The position numbers were made by a program, and so were the translations under genes. Shown here one piece after another: positions 26,378-35,044 of a stretch of DNA of 64,000 bases (positions are counted from its first letter, which is position 1; each line of letters begins with the position of its first letter). Under the pieces are notes generated by a model, which was not told the origin of the DNA, did not search any database, and saw only the letters and a program-made list of their open reading frames with translations. The stretch comes from Streptomyces fradiae (GTDB taxonomy: Bacteria; Actinomycetota; Actinomycetes; Streptomycetales; Streptomycetaceae): assembly GCF_041270065.1 (NCBI RefSeq), contig NZ_CP065958.1, positions 496,001-560,000 on the forward strand, in the 5' to 3' direction.

Positions 26378-27682
26378 GGGGGTGACGCGGTCCGCGAGGG
26401 CCGTCTGCCAGGCGGGGGCCGGGACGCTCGGGGTGGTCTCGGGGCGGCGGCCGCCCCGGGCGAAGAAGTCGTCCAGCGGGAGGAGTGCCGCGCCGACCGT
26501 GACCGCCTCGGGGCCCAGGGTGCCGAGGCCCACGGCGGTGCGGCTCGCCGGGTAGCGCAGGGCGTACTCCGTCGCGTACCGGGTGACGGTGTCGAGGAAG
26601 CGGGTGCCGAGCTGGAGGCCGGCCCAGCCGCCGACGAGGATCCGCTCGGGCTGGAAGAGGTTGATCAGGTCGGCGAAGCCCGCGCCGAGGTATTCGGCGG
26701 TCTCCTCCAGGACGCTCAGGGCGGTGGCGTCGGGCGCGGTGTCCGGCCCGGCGGGGTAGGCGGCGGTGAGCATCGCGGTGAGCGCGGTCTCCTCGTCGGC
26801 GTCCGCCGGCGGGGTGCCGCCCGCCTCGCGCCAGCGGGCCAGCAGGGCCTCGGCGCCCGCGTACGCCTCCAGGCAGCCCCGGGCGCCGCAGCGGCACCGG
26901 CGGCCCCGGACGTTGACGGTGAGGTGGCCCCATTCGAGGGCCCGGGCGGGTCCAAGGGGGTCCGTGACCACGCAGGCGCCAACGCCGGAGCCGAAGAGGA
27001 CGGTGACGGCGCTGCGGGCGCCGCGCCCGGCCCCGAACCACATCTCGGCCTGGCCGAGGGTCTTGGCGCCGTTGTCGATCCAGTAGGGGACGGTGGCGGG
27101 CAGGTCGACGGCCGCGCGCAGCAGGCGCTCGAAGGGGACGGCCTCCCAACCGACCGTCTGGCCGTGCACGACGGCGCCGTCGTCCGGGGTGTGGGCGACG
27201 ATGCCGGGGACGCCGACCCCGACGCCGAGGAGCCGGTCGGGCGAGACGTCCGCCGCCCGCAGCACCTCCGCGACGCCGTCCCGGACATGGCCGACGACCA
27301 GGTCCACGTCGTAGCGGGAGGTGCGCGGTCCGGAGCTGGGCAACGCCCGTTCCGTGCGGGCGAGTTCGGCGAGGGTGAGGTCGAAGAGCTCGACCCTGAC
27401 CCGGGTCTCGCCGACGTCGACGCCGATCATGCAGCCGCTGCCGGGGCTGATCCGGAGCAGGGTCTGCGGGCGTCCACCGGCCGAGTCGACACTGCCGGCC
27501 TCCTCGACGAGACCCTCGGCGGCGAGTTCGGCGACCACGTTGCTGACGGATCCGGAGCTGAGCCCGATCGCGGGCCCGAGCATCAGACGGCTCATCGGCC
27601 CGTCGAAGTACAGCTTCCGCAGTACCGCGGTGCGGTTCTCGCGCCGCAGGTCACGCACCGTACGGCCACTTGTCGCGTGCAC
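26375..27682 (-). CDS. ROK family transcriptional repressor
   Basis: 435 residues from GTG 27682, which has GGGAA 5 bp upstream. The frame extends to an ATG at 27718, but the extra codons have weak third-position GC and read unlike the family. The N-terminal winged helix (RTVRDLRRENRTAVLRKLYF, SVSNVVAELAAEGLVEEAG) binds DNA. The ROK sugar-kinase-like core follows: GVDVGETRVRVELFDL, GVGVGVPGIV, and the zinc/GHx-type motif EWGHLTVNVRGRRCRCGARG with CLEAYAG. It is divergent from the ABC importer operon and probably represses it until a sugar binds. An imperfect palindrome overlapping the importer promoter is the likely operator. Confidence 0.9.
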   Translation of the reverse strand: MHATSGRTVRDLRRENRTAVLRKLYFDGPMSRLMLGPAIGLSSGSVSNVVAELAAEGLVEEAGSVDSAGGRPQTLLRISPGSGCMIGVDVGETRVRVELFDLTLAELARTERALPSSGPRTSRYDVDLVVGHVRDGVAEVLRAADVSPDRLLGVGVGVPGIVAHTPDDGAVVHGQTVGWEAVPFERLLRAAVDLPATVPYWIDNGAKTLGQAEMWFGAGRGARSAVTVLFGSGVGACVVTDPLGPARALEWGHLTVNVRGRRCRCGARGCLEAYAGAEALLARWREAGGTPPADADEETALTAMLTAAYPAGPDTAPDATALSVLEETAEYLGAGFADLINLFQPERILVGGWAGLQLGTRFLDTVTRYATEYALRYPASRTAVGLGTLGPEAVTVGAALLPLDDFFARGGRRPETTPSVPAPAWQTALADRVTP

Positions 27683-27734
27683 GTGGGTTCCCGTCTCTGA
27701 AGTCTTTCGGTGCAACATACCCGCATTCCAGGCC

Positions 27735-27763
27735 TTGACGCGACCTTCTCACGAGGTTTAACT
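27735..27763 (+). promoter_or_regulatory. Probable promoter of the ABC importer operon
   Basis: TTGACG (27735-27740) matches a -35 element, and TTAACT (27758-27763) lies 17 bp further as a -10-like hexamer. The spacing and the local A/T richness make this the best sigma-70-type promoter in the window. The binding-protein ATG is 89 bp downstream. Confidence 0.6.
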
Positions 27764-27781
27764 CACATCCTAAATTAAGCC
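27755..27781. promoter_or_regulatory. Imperfect palindrome overlapping the importer -10 (candidate ROK operator)
   Basis: GGTTTAACTC (27755-27764) and AAATTAAGCC (27772-27781) are complementary at 7 of 10 positions, separated by 7 bp. The element covers the -10 region of the importer promoter and lies 73-99 bp upstream of the divergent ROK gene start, so a bound repressor could block both genes. Confidence 0.45.
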
Positions 27782-27852
27782 GATGTCATGAAGGCGGCCG
27801 GGCCCGCCCACGGTGTCGGTCCTCCCGTCGTCCCTGAAAGGGCCCTGGAGCC

Positions 27853-29172
27853 ATGCGCACAATCAGAGCCGCCGTCACCGGTGCCGTCACTCTCTCCCTC
27901 GTCTTCGCCGCCACCGCCTGCGGCGGCGGCACCGCCGGCGGATCGGGCGGCTCCAACTCGCAGCCGAAGACCCTCACCTACTGGGCCACGAACCAGGGCA
28001 CCAGCCTGGAGGCCGACAAGAAGATCCTCCAGCCCGAGCTCGACAAGTTCGAGAAGCAGACCGGCATCAAGGTCAAGCTGGAGGTCATCCCCTGGTCCGA
28101 CCTGCTCAACCGGATCCTCACCGCCACCACCTCCGGCCAGGGCCCCGACGTCCTCAACATCGGCAACACCTGGAGCGCCTCGCTCCAGTCCACCGGCGCC
28201 CTGCTGCCCTGGGACGAGAAGAACTTCGGCACCATCGGCGGCAAGGACCGCTTCGTCGACTCCGCGCTCGGCTCCACCGGCGCCCCCGGCAAGGACCCGG
28301 CGGCCGTGCCGCTCTACTCCATGGCCTACGCGCTCTACTACAACAAGAAGATGTTCGCCGACGCGGGCATAACGAAGCCGCCGACCACCTGGGCCGAGGT
28401 CGACGCCGCCGGCAAGAAGCTCAGCAAGGACGGCAAGTGGGGCATCGGGGTCGAGGGCTCCAACCTGTCCAACAACATCCACCAGGTCTTCGTGCTCGGC
28501 AAGCAGCACGGCGCCGACTTCTTCACCCCCGACGGCAAGGCCGACTTCACCTCCGAGGGTGCCGTCGCCGCCGTCAAGCAGTACGTCGACCTGATGGCCG
28601 CCGGCAAGATCGTCGCGCCGGGCAACGCCGAGTACGCGCAGAACCAGTCGCTCTCCGACTTCGCCAAGAACCGCACCGGCATGGTCCTGTGGCAGACCCC
28701 CCAGCAGACCTTCGCCGCCCAGGGCATGTCCGAGGACCAGTGGGGCGTCGTCCCGGCCCCCGTCGCCTCCGGCGCCCCCGGCCAGGGCGCCCAGACCAAC
28801 TCGATGGTCGCCGGCATCAACATCTCCGTCTTCAAGAACACCAAGAACCTCGACGGCGCCCTGAAGTTCGTGAAGTTCATGACCGGCGACGAGGAGCAGA
28901 TCCTCCTCAACAAGACCTACGGCTCCGTCCCGCCGGTCAAGTCCGCGCAGGCCGACCCCGCCTTCAACTCGGCCTCGCTCGCGGTCATCCGCGACACCCT
29001 CGCCAAGAGCGCCTCCGCCCTGCCGCAGGTCCCCGAGGAGTCGCAGTTCGAGACCGTCGTCGGCACCGCGGTGAAGGAGCTCTTCGCCGACGCCGCGGCC
29101 GGCCGGCCCGTCACCACCGAGTCCGTCAAGGCCAAGCTCGACAAGGCCCAGCAGCAGATGCCGAAGAAGTAG
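27853..29172 (+). CDS. ABC transporter sugar-binding lipoprotein
   Basis: 439 residues. A lipoprotein signal peptide ends at Cys23 (LVFAATAC, then a Gly/Ser-rich tether), so the mature protein is anchored to the outer membrane face. The fold is family 1 extracellular solute-binding protein: TLTYWATNQGTSLEADKK, the hinge GPDVLNIGNTWSASLQSTGA, AVPLYSMAYALYYNKKMFAD and GDEEQILLNKTYGSVPPVKS. It should bind a sugar or oligosaccharide produced by the secreted hydrolases nearby and deliver it to the two permeases downstream. The arrangement binding protein-permease-permease-GH1 mirrors cebEFG-bglC. Confidence 0.92.
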   Translation: MRTIRAAVTGAVTLSLVFAATACGGGTAGGSGGSNSQPKTLTYWATNQGTSLEADKKILQPELDKFEKQTGIKVKLEVIPWSDLLNRILTATTSGQGPDVLNIGNTWSASLQSTGALLPWDEKNFGTIGGKDRFVDSALGSTGAPGKDPAAVPLYSMAYALYYNKKMFADAGITKPPTTWAEVDAAGKKLSKDGKWGIGVEGSNLSNNIHQVFVLGKQHGADFFTPDGKADFTSEGAVAAVKQYVDLMAAGKIVAPGNAEYAQNQSLSDFAKNRTGMVLWQTPQQTFAAQGMSEDQWGVVPAPVASGAPGQGAQTNSMVAGINISVFKNTKNLDGALKFVKFMTGDEEQILLNKTYGSVPPVKSAQADPAFNSASLAVIRDTLAKSASALPQVPEESQFETVVGTAVKELFADAAAGRPVTTESVKAKLDKAQQQMPKK

Positions 29173-29184
29173 GCAGCGCCCGAC

Positions 29185-30177
29185 ATGACCCAGACCGCCG
29201 TCACTCAGCGGAGTGAGCGCGCGGTGCGCAAGGCCGGACCCGGAGCGGCGCCCGCACAGCGCCGCTCCGGGCGCCGCCGCATCGCCCTCCCGTACCTGCT
29301 GCTGCTCCCCGCCCTCCTCCTCGAACTCCTCGTCCACCTCGTCCCGATGGTCATGGGCATCGGCATGAGCTTCAAGGAGCTCACCCAGTTCTTCATCCGG
29401 GACTGGTCGTCCGCGCCCTGGGCCGGCCTCGACAACTACCGCGTCGCGATCGACTTCGACGCGCCGGTCGGCCAGGCCCTGTTGAAGTCCTTCTTCACCA
29501 CGTGCCTGTTCACCCTGGCGTCCGTCGCCCTGTGCTGGCTGCTCGGCACGGCCGCCGCCGTCTTCCTGCAGGAGAACTTCCGCGGCCGCGGCTTCCTGCG
29601 GACCCTCTTCCTCGTCCCGTACGCCCTGCCGGTCTACGCCGCCGTCATCACCTGGGCGTTCATGTTCCAGCGGGACAACGGCCTGATCAACCACGTGCTG
29701 CACGACCAGCTCGGCATCGGCGACAGCCCCGCCTTCTGGCTCATCGGCGACAACAGCTTCTGGGCCCTGCTCACCGTCTCCGTGTGGAAGGGCTGGCCGT
29801 TCGCCTTCCTGACCGTCATGGCCGGACTGCAGAACATCCCCCGGGACATGTACGAGGCGGCCGCCCTCGACGGCGCCGGCGTGTGGAAGCAGATCCGCCA
29901 CATCACGCTGCCGTCGCTGCGCCAGGTCAACCAGGTCCTCGTCCTGGTCCTCTTCCTGTGGACCTTCAACGACTTCAACACGCCGTTCGTGCTCTTCGGC
30001 AAGGCGGCGCCCGAAGCGGCCGACCTGATCTCCCTGCACATCTACCAGTCGTCCTTCCTGACGTGGAACTTCGGCACCGGCTCCGCGATGTCCGTGCTGC
30101 TCCTGGTGTTCCTGCTGCTCGTCACGGGCGTCTACCTCCTGCTCACCACCAGGGGAAGGAAGGCCTCCGATGCCTGA
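29185..30177 (+). CDS. ABC transporter permease (MalF-like)
   Basis: 330 residues, 12 bp after the binding-protein gene. A basic 33-residue tail precedes six membrane helices of the MalF/UgpA class. The EAA loop that contacts the ATPase is YEAAALDGAGVWKQIRHITL (about residues 213-232). It forms the import channel with the next gene. No ATPase gene is present, so a shared one such as MsiK is expected to energise it. Confidence 0.92.
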   Translation: MTQTAVTQRSERAVRKAGPGAAPAQRRSGRRRIALPYLLLLPALLLELLVHLVPMVMGIGMSFKELTQFFIRDWSSAPWAGLDNYRVAIDFDAPVGQALLKSFFTTCLFTLASVALCWLLGTAAAVFLQENFRGRGFLRTLFLVPYALPVYAAVITWAFMFQRDNGLINHVLHDQLGIGDSPAFWLIGDNSFWALLTVSVWKGWPFAFLTVMAGLQNIPRDMYEAAALDGAGVWKQIRHITLPSLRQVNQVLVLVLFLWTFNDFNTPFVLFGKAAPEAADLISLHIYQSSFLTWNFGTGSAMSVLLLVFLLLVTGVYLLLTTRGRKASDA

Positions 30178-31036
30178 GCGCGCCCCCCGCTCCCCCATGG
30201 CCGCCCCCCGGTCCTTCCTCTGGACCCGGCGGATCTTCCTCACCCTGCTCACCGGCTTCGTGCTGCTGCCGCTGTACGTGATGGTCTCCAGCTCCCTCAA
30301 GGCGCTGGAGGACGTGTCGGGGAAGTTCGAGTGGATCCCGTCCGGGCTCACGCTCCGCCCGTACGTCGACATCTGGGAAACCGTCCCGCTCGCCGACTAC
30401 TTCCTGAACTCGCTGGCCGTGGCGGGCGCGGCCACCGTCTTCTCGGTCGTCGTGGCGATCTTCGCCGCGTACGCGGTCAGCCGCTACGACTTCCGGGGCA
30501 AGCGGGTCTTCACGGTCACCGTCCTGTCGACGCAGATGTTCCCCGGCATCCTGTTCCTGCTGCCGCTCTTCCTCATCTACGTCAACATCGGCAACGCCAC
30601 CGGCCTCGCCCTGTTCGGCTCGCGCGAAGGTCTGATCCTCACCTATCTGACCTTCTCGCTGCCCTTCTCCATCTGGATGCTCACCGGGTACTTCGACTCG
30701 ATCCCGCGCGAGCTCGACGAGGCCGCCAAGGTCGACGGCTGCGGCCCGGTCGGCGCGCTCTTCCGGGTCATCGTGCCCGCCGCCCTGCCCGGCATCGTCG
30801 CGGTCGCCGTCTACGCCTTCATGACCGCCTGGGGCGAGGTCCTCTTCGCCTCCGTCATGACCAACGACACCACCCGCACCCTGGCCGTCGGCCTGCAGGG
30901 CTACGCCTCCCAGAACGACGTCTACTGGAACCAGGTGATGGCCGCCTCCCTCGTGGTGAGCGTGCCCGTCGTCGCCGGGTTCCTCCTCCTGCAGCGCTAT
31001 CTCGTCGCCGGCCTCACGGCGGGCGCGGTCAAGTGA
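30170..31036 (+). CDS. ABC transporter permease (MalG-like)
   Basis: 288 residues, overlapping the upstream permease by 8 bp. Six helices of the MalG/UgpE type; [20 protein letters not shown] follows helix 1 as usual, and the EAA motif reads [20 protein letters not shown] with the following VPAALPG. It is the second half of the importer channel. Its stop overlaps the GH1 start by 4 bp, tying sugar uptake to intracellular hydrolysis. Confidence 0.92.
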   Translation: MPERAPRSPMAAPRSFLWTRRIFLTLLTGFVLLPLYVMVSSSLKALEDVSGKFEWIPSGLTLRPYVDIWETVPLADYFLNSLAVAGAATVFSVVVAIFAAYAVSRYDFRGKRVFTVTVLSTQMFPGILFLLPLFLIYVNIGNATGLALFGSREGLILTYLTFSLPFSIWMLTGYFDSIPRELDEAAKVDGCGPVGALFRVIVPAALPGIVAVAVYAFMTAWGEVLFASVMTNDTTRTLAVGLQGYASQNDVYWNQVMAASLVVSVPVVAGFLLLQRYLVAGLTAGAVK

Positions 31037-32496
31037 CCCGCCCCGCCGCAGCCGCCACACCCACAGCACCCGCCGCGTCCGACGCTCCCTCCGCCGGCCT
31101 CCGGCCCGTACCGAAGAGGTTCTCCTTGTCCCACTCCACCGAACACCGCGCGCTCGACCTGGGGGCCTTCCCTGCCGACTTCACCTGGGGCACCGCCACC
31201 TCCGCCTACCAGATCGAGGGCGCCGTCGCCGAGGACGGCCGCGCCCCCTCCATCTGGGACACCTTCTCCCGCGTCCCCGGCGCGATCGACAACGCCGACC
31301 ACGGCGACACGGCCTGCGACCACTACCACCGCTGGCCCGAGGACATCGCCCTGATGAAGGAGCTCGGCACCGACGCCTACCGGATGTCCGTCGCCTGGCC
31401 GCGGGTCGTCCCGGACGGCGAAGGACCGGTCAACGGGGCCGGACTCGACTTCTACGACCGGCTGGTCGACGGACTCCTCGACGCCGGCATCACCCCCAAC
31501 GTCACCCTCTACCACTGGGACCTGCCGCAGGCCCTGCAGGACCGCGGCGGCTGGACCGTCCGCGCGACCGCCGAGCGGCTCGCCGATTACGCCGGTGTCG
31601 TCGCGGAGCGGCTCGGCGACCGGGTCACCCGCTGGGCCACCCTCAACGAACCGCTCTGCTCTGCCTGGATCGGGCACCTGGAGGGCCGGATGGCGCCGGG
31701 CCTCACCGACCTGACGGCCGCCGTCCGCGCCTCGTACCATCTGCTCCTCGGCCACGGCCTCGCCACCGCCGCCGTCCGCGCCGCCGCCCCCGGCGCCCAG
31801 GTCGGCCTGGTCACCAACCACTCCACCATCACCCCGGCCTCCACCCGCCCCGAGGACATCGCCGCCGCCCGCCGCGCCGACGGACACACCAACCGCTGGT
31901 GGCTCGACCCGGTGTACGGGCGCGGCTTCCCCGCCGACATGCGCGAGCTGTACGGGGTCGAACTCCCCGAGCAGCCGGGCGACCTGGAGCTGATCGCGGC
32001 CCCGCTCGACTGGCACGGCCTCAACTACTACTTCCCGGAGACCGTCGCCGACGACCCGGCCGGACCCGTCCCGTACGCCCGTGCCGTACGCCTGCCCGAC
32101 GTGCCGCGCACCGGGATGGACTGGCAGATCGACGCCGGCGGCCTGGAGGCCTTCCTGCTCCGCCTCACCGAGGACTACGGGGTGCGCAGGCTGTACGTCA
32201 CCGAGAACGGCTCGGCCTTCCCCGACGCCGTCGGCCCGGACGGCGAGGTGCACGACCCGGACCGCGCCCGCTACCTGGAGCAGCACCTCGCGGCCTGCGC
32301 CCGCGCGCTGCGCAAGGGCGCCCCGCTGGCCGGGTACTACGCCTGGTCCCTGCTCGACAACTTCGAGTGGGCCTACGGCTACGACAAGCGCTTCGGGCTC
32401 GTCCACGTCGACTACGCCACGCAGCGCCGGACGGTGAAGACGAGCGGCCGGCGGTACGCCGACATCATCCGCGCCCACCGGACGCAGCAGGCCTGA
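31033..32496 (+). CDS. GH1 family beta-glucosidase
   Basis: 487 residues if started at GTG 31033, which overlaps the permease stop (GTGA). A TTG at 31126 with GAAGAGG 6 bp upstream gives a 456-residue protein closer to family length and may be the real or a second start. Catalytic acid/base is Glu206 in [10 protein letters not shown] and nucleophile is Glu391 in VTENGSAF; the glucose-site Trp-Glu-Trp region is [16 protein letters not shown]. No signal peptide is visible, so it splits imported beta-glucosides in the cytosol to feed glycolysis. Co-transcribed with the importer under ROK control. Chain-linkage preference is not readable. Confidence 0.93.
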   Translation: MTRPAAAATPTAPAASDAPSAGLRPVPKRFSLSHSTEHRALDLGAFPADFTWGTATSAYQIEGAVAEDGRAPSIWDTFSRVPGAIDNADHGDTACDHYHRWPEDIALMKELGTDAYRMSVAWPRVVPDGEGPVNGAGLDFYDRLVDGLLDAGITPNVTLYHWDLPQALQDRGGWTVRATAERLADYAGVVAERLGDRVTRWATLNEPLCSAWIGHLEGRMAPGLTDLTAAVRASYHLLLGHGLATAAVRAAAPGAQVGLVTNHSTITPASTRPEDIAAARRADGHTNRWWLDPVYGRGFPADMRELYGVELPEQPGDLELIAAPLDWHGLNYYFPETVADDPAGPVPYARAVRLPDVPRTGMDWQIDAGGLEAFLLRLTEDYGVRRLYVTENGSAFPDAVGPDGEVHDPDRARYLEQHLAACARALRKGAPLAGYYAWSLLDNFEWAYGYDKRFGLVHVDYATQRRTVKTSGRRYADIIRAHRTQQA

Positions 32497-32515
32497 CCTG
32501 CTGATCGATCGGTAC

Positions 32516-32549
32516 GACCCGCTGCCACCGGCACCACCGGCAGCGGGTC
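32516..32549 (+). terminator. Intrinsic terminator after the importer-GH1 operon
   Basis: An 11-bp perfect stem (GACCCGCTGCC at 32516-32526 with its complement at 32539-32549) encloses a 12-nt loop 19 bp after the GH1 stop. Confidence 0.75.
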
Positions 32550-32650
32550 TTCGGCATGGGCGGGACACCGTCGGGGCGCGGTCGGAAACAGCGGCATCGG
32601 CGCAGCATCGGCACTTAATGAAAGCCAAAAGAAAAGCCGTGTCACACGCC

Positions 32651-32694
32651 TTGACCGTCAACTCCCGTGCCGGGCAAGGTTTCGGAGAGCGCTC
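32651..32694 (+). promoter_or_regulatory. Promoter with GAGCGCTC palindrome upstream of GH55-like gene
   Basis: TTGACC (32651-32656) and CAAGGT (32675-32680) form a plausible sigma-70-type promoter with 18-bp spacing. GAGCGCTC (32687-32694) is a perfect 8-bp palindrome at the expected transcription start. It equals the core of the CebR operator TGGGAGCGCTCCCA, matching 10 of 14 positions overall. A LacI-type repressor acting in trans is plausible. Confidence 0.45.
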
Positions 32695-32729
32695 GCTCAC
32701 GTTTCCCCCACGTATCCCCAGGAGCCCCC

Positions 32730-34913
32730 ATGTCTTCCGTCGGGTCCCCGCCGGCCCTCCGGCGCCCCGCCTCCGCAGTCCGACGGGCCACCGTCGGCAC
32801 CCTCGTCGCCGCGCTCGCCGGCGGCCTCCTCGCCGTCGTCCCCGCCACGACGGCCTCCGCCGCCCCCGCCCTGCTCTCCCAGGGCAAGACGGCCACCGCC
32901 TCCTCCGTGGAAGGCCCGTTCACGGCGAACGCCGCCGTCGACGGCGACCTCACCGGCACCCGCTGGGCCAGCGACTGGACCGACAACCAGTGGTTCCAGG
33001 TCGACCTCGGCCAGAGCGCCACGCTCAGCAGCGCCGTACTGACCTGGGAGACCGCCTACGGCAAGAGTTACGAGATCCAGGCCTCCGACAACGGCACCGA
33101 CTGGCGCACCGTCACCACCGTGACCGGCGGCGACGGCGGCACCGACGACGTCGCCCTGTCCGGCACCGGCCGCTACGTCCGGATGAAGGGCCTCACCCGG
33201 GGCACGGCCTGGGGCTACTCCCTCTGGGAGTTCCAGGTCTACGGCACCACCGGCGGCGGCAGCACCCTGCCCGGCGGCGGCGACCTCGGACCGAACGTCC
33301 ATGTCATCGACCCGTCCACGCCGAACATCCAGGCCCAGCTGGACAGCGTCTTCAAGCAGCAGGAGTCGGCCCAGTTCGGCACCGGCCGGCACGCCTTCCT
33401 CTTCAAGCCGGGCACGTACAACGGCCTCAACGCCCAGATCGGCTTCTACACCCAGATCGCCGGCCTCGGCCTCCGCCCCGACGACACCACCATCAACGGC
33501 GACGTGACGGTCGACGCCGGCTGGTTCAACGGCAACGCCACCCAGAACTTCTGGCGCGGCGCCGAGGGCCTGGCCCTCAACCCGGTCAACGGCACCGACC
33601 GCTGGGCCGTCTCCCAGGCCTCCTCCTTCCGCCGCATGCACGTCAAGGGCGGGCTCAACCTGGCGCCCAGCGGCTACGGCTGGGCCAGCGGAGGCTACAT
33701 CGCCGACTCGAAGATCGACGGCCAGGTCGGCAACTACTCGCAGCAGCAGTGGTACACCCGCGACAGCTCGATCGGCGGCTGGTCCAACAGCGTCTGGAAC
33801 CAGGTCTTCTCCGGCACCGAGGGCGCGCCCGCGCAGGCCTTCCCCGAGCCGAAGTACACCACCCTCGACACCACCCCGGTCTCCCGCGAGAAGCCGTATC
33901 TCATCTGGGAGGACAACCAGTACAAGGTCTTCTCCCCCGCCAAGCGGACCAACGCCCGCGGCACCACCTGGGCCAACGGCACCCCGCAGGGCGAGAAGAT
34001 CCCGCTGAGCCAGTTCTACGTGGTCAAGCCCGGCACCACGGCCGCCACCATCAACCAGGCGCTGGCCCAGGGCCTGCACCTGCTGTTCACGCCCGGCGTC
34101 TACCACGTCGACCAGACCATCAGCGTGAACCGCCCGGGCGCGATCGTCCTCGGCCTCGGCCTGGCCACGATCATCCCGGACAACGGTGTCACCGCGATGC
34201 GCGTCGCCGACGTCGACGGCGTCCGCCTTGCCGGCTTCCTCGTCGACGCCGGCCAGGTCAACTCGCCGACACTCCTTGAGGTCGGCCCGCAGAACGCCTC
34301 CGCCGACCACGCCGCCAACCCCACCACCGTCCAGGACGTGTACGTCCGGGTCGGCGGCGCGGGCGCCGGCAAGGCCACCACGAGCATCGTCGTCAACAAC
34401 GACGACACCATCGTCGACCACACCTGGGTCTGGCGCGCCGACCACGGCGACGGCGTCGGCTGGGAGACCAACCGCGCCGACTACGGCGTCCGCGTCAACG
34501 GCGACGACGTCCTCGCCACCGGCCTGTTCGTCGAACACTTCAACAAGTACGACGTCGAGTGGTACGGCGACCGCGGCCGGACGATCTTCTTCCAGAACGA
34601 GAAGGCGTACGACGCCCCCAACCAGGCCGCCATCCAGAACGGCAGCACCAAGGGCTACGCCGCCTACCGGGTCGACGACTCCGTCACCACCCACGAAGGC
34701 TGGGGGCTCGGCAGCTACTGCTACTACAACGTCGACCCGACGATCCGTCAGGACCACGGCTTCAAGGCCCCGGTGAAGCCGGGCGTCAGGTTCCACGGCC
34801 TGCTGACCGTCTCGCTCGGCGGCAACGGCCAGTTCAACCACGTCATCAACGACACCGGCGCCCCCACCGAGGGCACCGCGACCGTCCCCTCGACCGTCGT
34901 CAACTTCCCCTGA
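32730..34913 (+). CDS. Secreted F5/8C (CBM32-like) plus GH55-like beta-helix protein
   Basis: 727 residues from ATG 32730 (AGGAG 5 bp upstream). Signal peptide residues 1-~44 (ATVGTLVAALAGGLLAVV, cleavage at TASAA-P). Residues ~45-180 are an F5/8 type C discoidin module (TRWASDWTDNQWFQVDLGQS ... YSLWEFQVYG) that probably binds glycan. Residues ~195-727 start LGPNVHVIDPSTPNIQAQLD and run as a right-handed parallel beta-helix (GTYNGLNAQIGFYTQIAGLG, INGDVTVDAGWFNGNATQNF, PGVYHVDQTISVNRPGAIVL). Homologues are labelled 'adenylyl cyclase' or 'coagulation factor 5/8' in databases, but the fold resembles GH55 exo-beta-1,3-glucanases. A polysaccharide-degrading role in this glucan locus is inferred, and the active-site Glu is not identified. 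Strong terminator 53 bp after the stop. Confidence 0.75.
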   Translation: MSSVGSPPALRRPASAVRRATVGTLVAALAGGLLAVVPATTASAAPALLSQGKTATASSVEGPFTANAAVDGDLTGTRWASDWTDNQWFQVDLGQSATLSSAVLTWETAYGKSYEIQASDNGTDWRTVTTVTGGDGGTDDVALSGTGRYVRMKGLTRGTAWGYSLWEFQVYGTTGGGSTLPGGGDLGPNVHVIDPSTPNIQAQLDSVFKQQESAQFGTGRHAFLFKPGTYNGLNAQIGFYTQIAGLGLRPDDTTINGDVTVDAGWFNGNATQNFWRGAEGLALNPVNGTDRWAVSQASSFRRMHVKGGLNLAPSGYGWASGGYIADSKIDGQVGNYSQQQWYTRDSSIGGWSNSVWNQVFSGTEGAPAQAFPEPKYTTLDTTPVSREKPYLIWEDNQYKVFSPAKRTNARGTTWANGTPQGEKIPLSQFYVVKPGTTAATINQALAQGLHLLFTPGVYHVDQTISVNRPGAIVLGLGLATIIPDNGVTAMRVADVDGVRLAGFLVDAGQVNSPTLLEVGPQNASADHAANPTTVQDVYVRVGGAGAGKATTSIVVNNDDTIVDHTWVWRADHGDGVGWETNRADYGVRVNGDDVLATGLFVEHFNKYDVEWYGDRGRTIFFQNEKAYDAPNQAAIQNGSTKGYAAYRVDDSVTTHEGWGLGSYCYYNVDPTIRQDHGFKAPVKPGVRFHGLLTVSLGGNGQFNHVINDTGAPTEGTATVPSTVVNFP

Positions 34914-34965
34914 CGGTCGACGGGCCCGCGGGTCACCCCACCCGGGTGAGGTGACCTCCTGAACT

Positions 34966-35009
34966 CCCCTCCGGGCGGCGGACAGTCCCCGCGACGCCGC
35001 CCGGAGGGG
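34966..35009 (+). terminator. Strong intrinsic terminator
   Basis: A perfect 15-bp stem (CCCCTCCGGGCGGCG at 34966-34980, complement at 34995-35009) with a 14-nt loop lies between two secreted enzyme genes, ending 35 bp before the next ATG. A nested smaller repeat (GGTCACC 34931-34937, GGTGACC 34950-34956) precedes it. The position would also allow attenuation of the downstream gene. Confidence 0.85.
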
Positions 35010-35044
35010 AAACCACCCCCACACCTCTGCTGTCAGGAGCAGCC

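Noticed and set aside
27775..30372. 865-codon frame on the - strand across the importer genes
   Set aside because: Covers the binding-protein and permease genes antisense; the product is Asp/Glu/Gly-rich and featureless.
30331..31032. Extension of the first GH1 protein upstream through the permease gene
   Set aside because: That stretch is an out-of-frame reading of the MalG-like permease; GH1 proteins begin near the overlap.
34931..34956. GGTCACC/GGTGACC repeat considered as a separate terminator or operator
   Set aside because: It is only a 7-bp stem next to the much stronger 15-bp terminator at 34966-35009, so I do not list it on its own.
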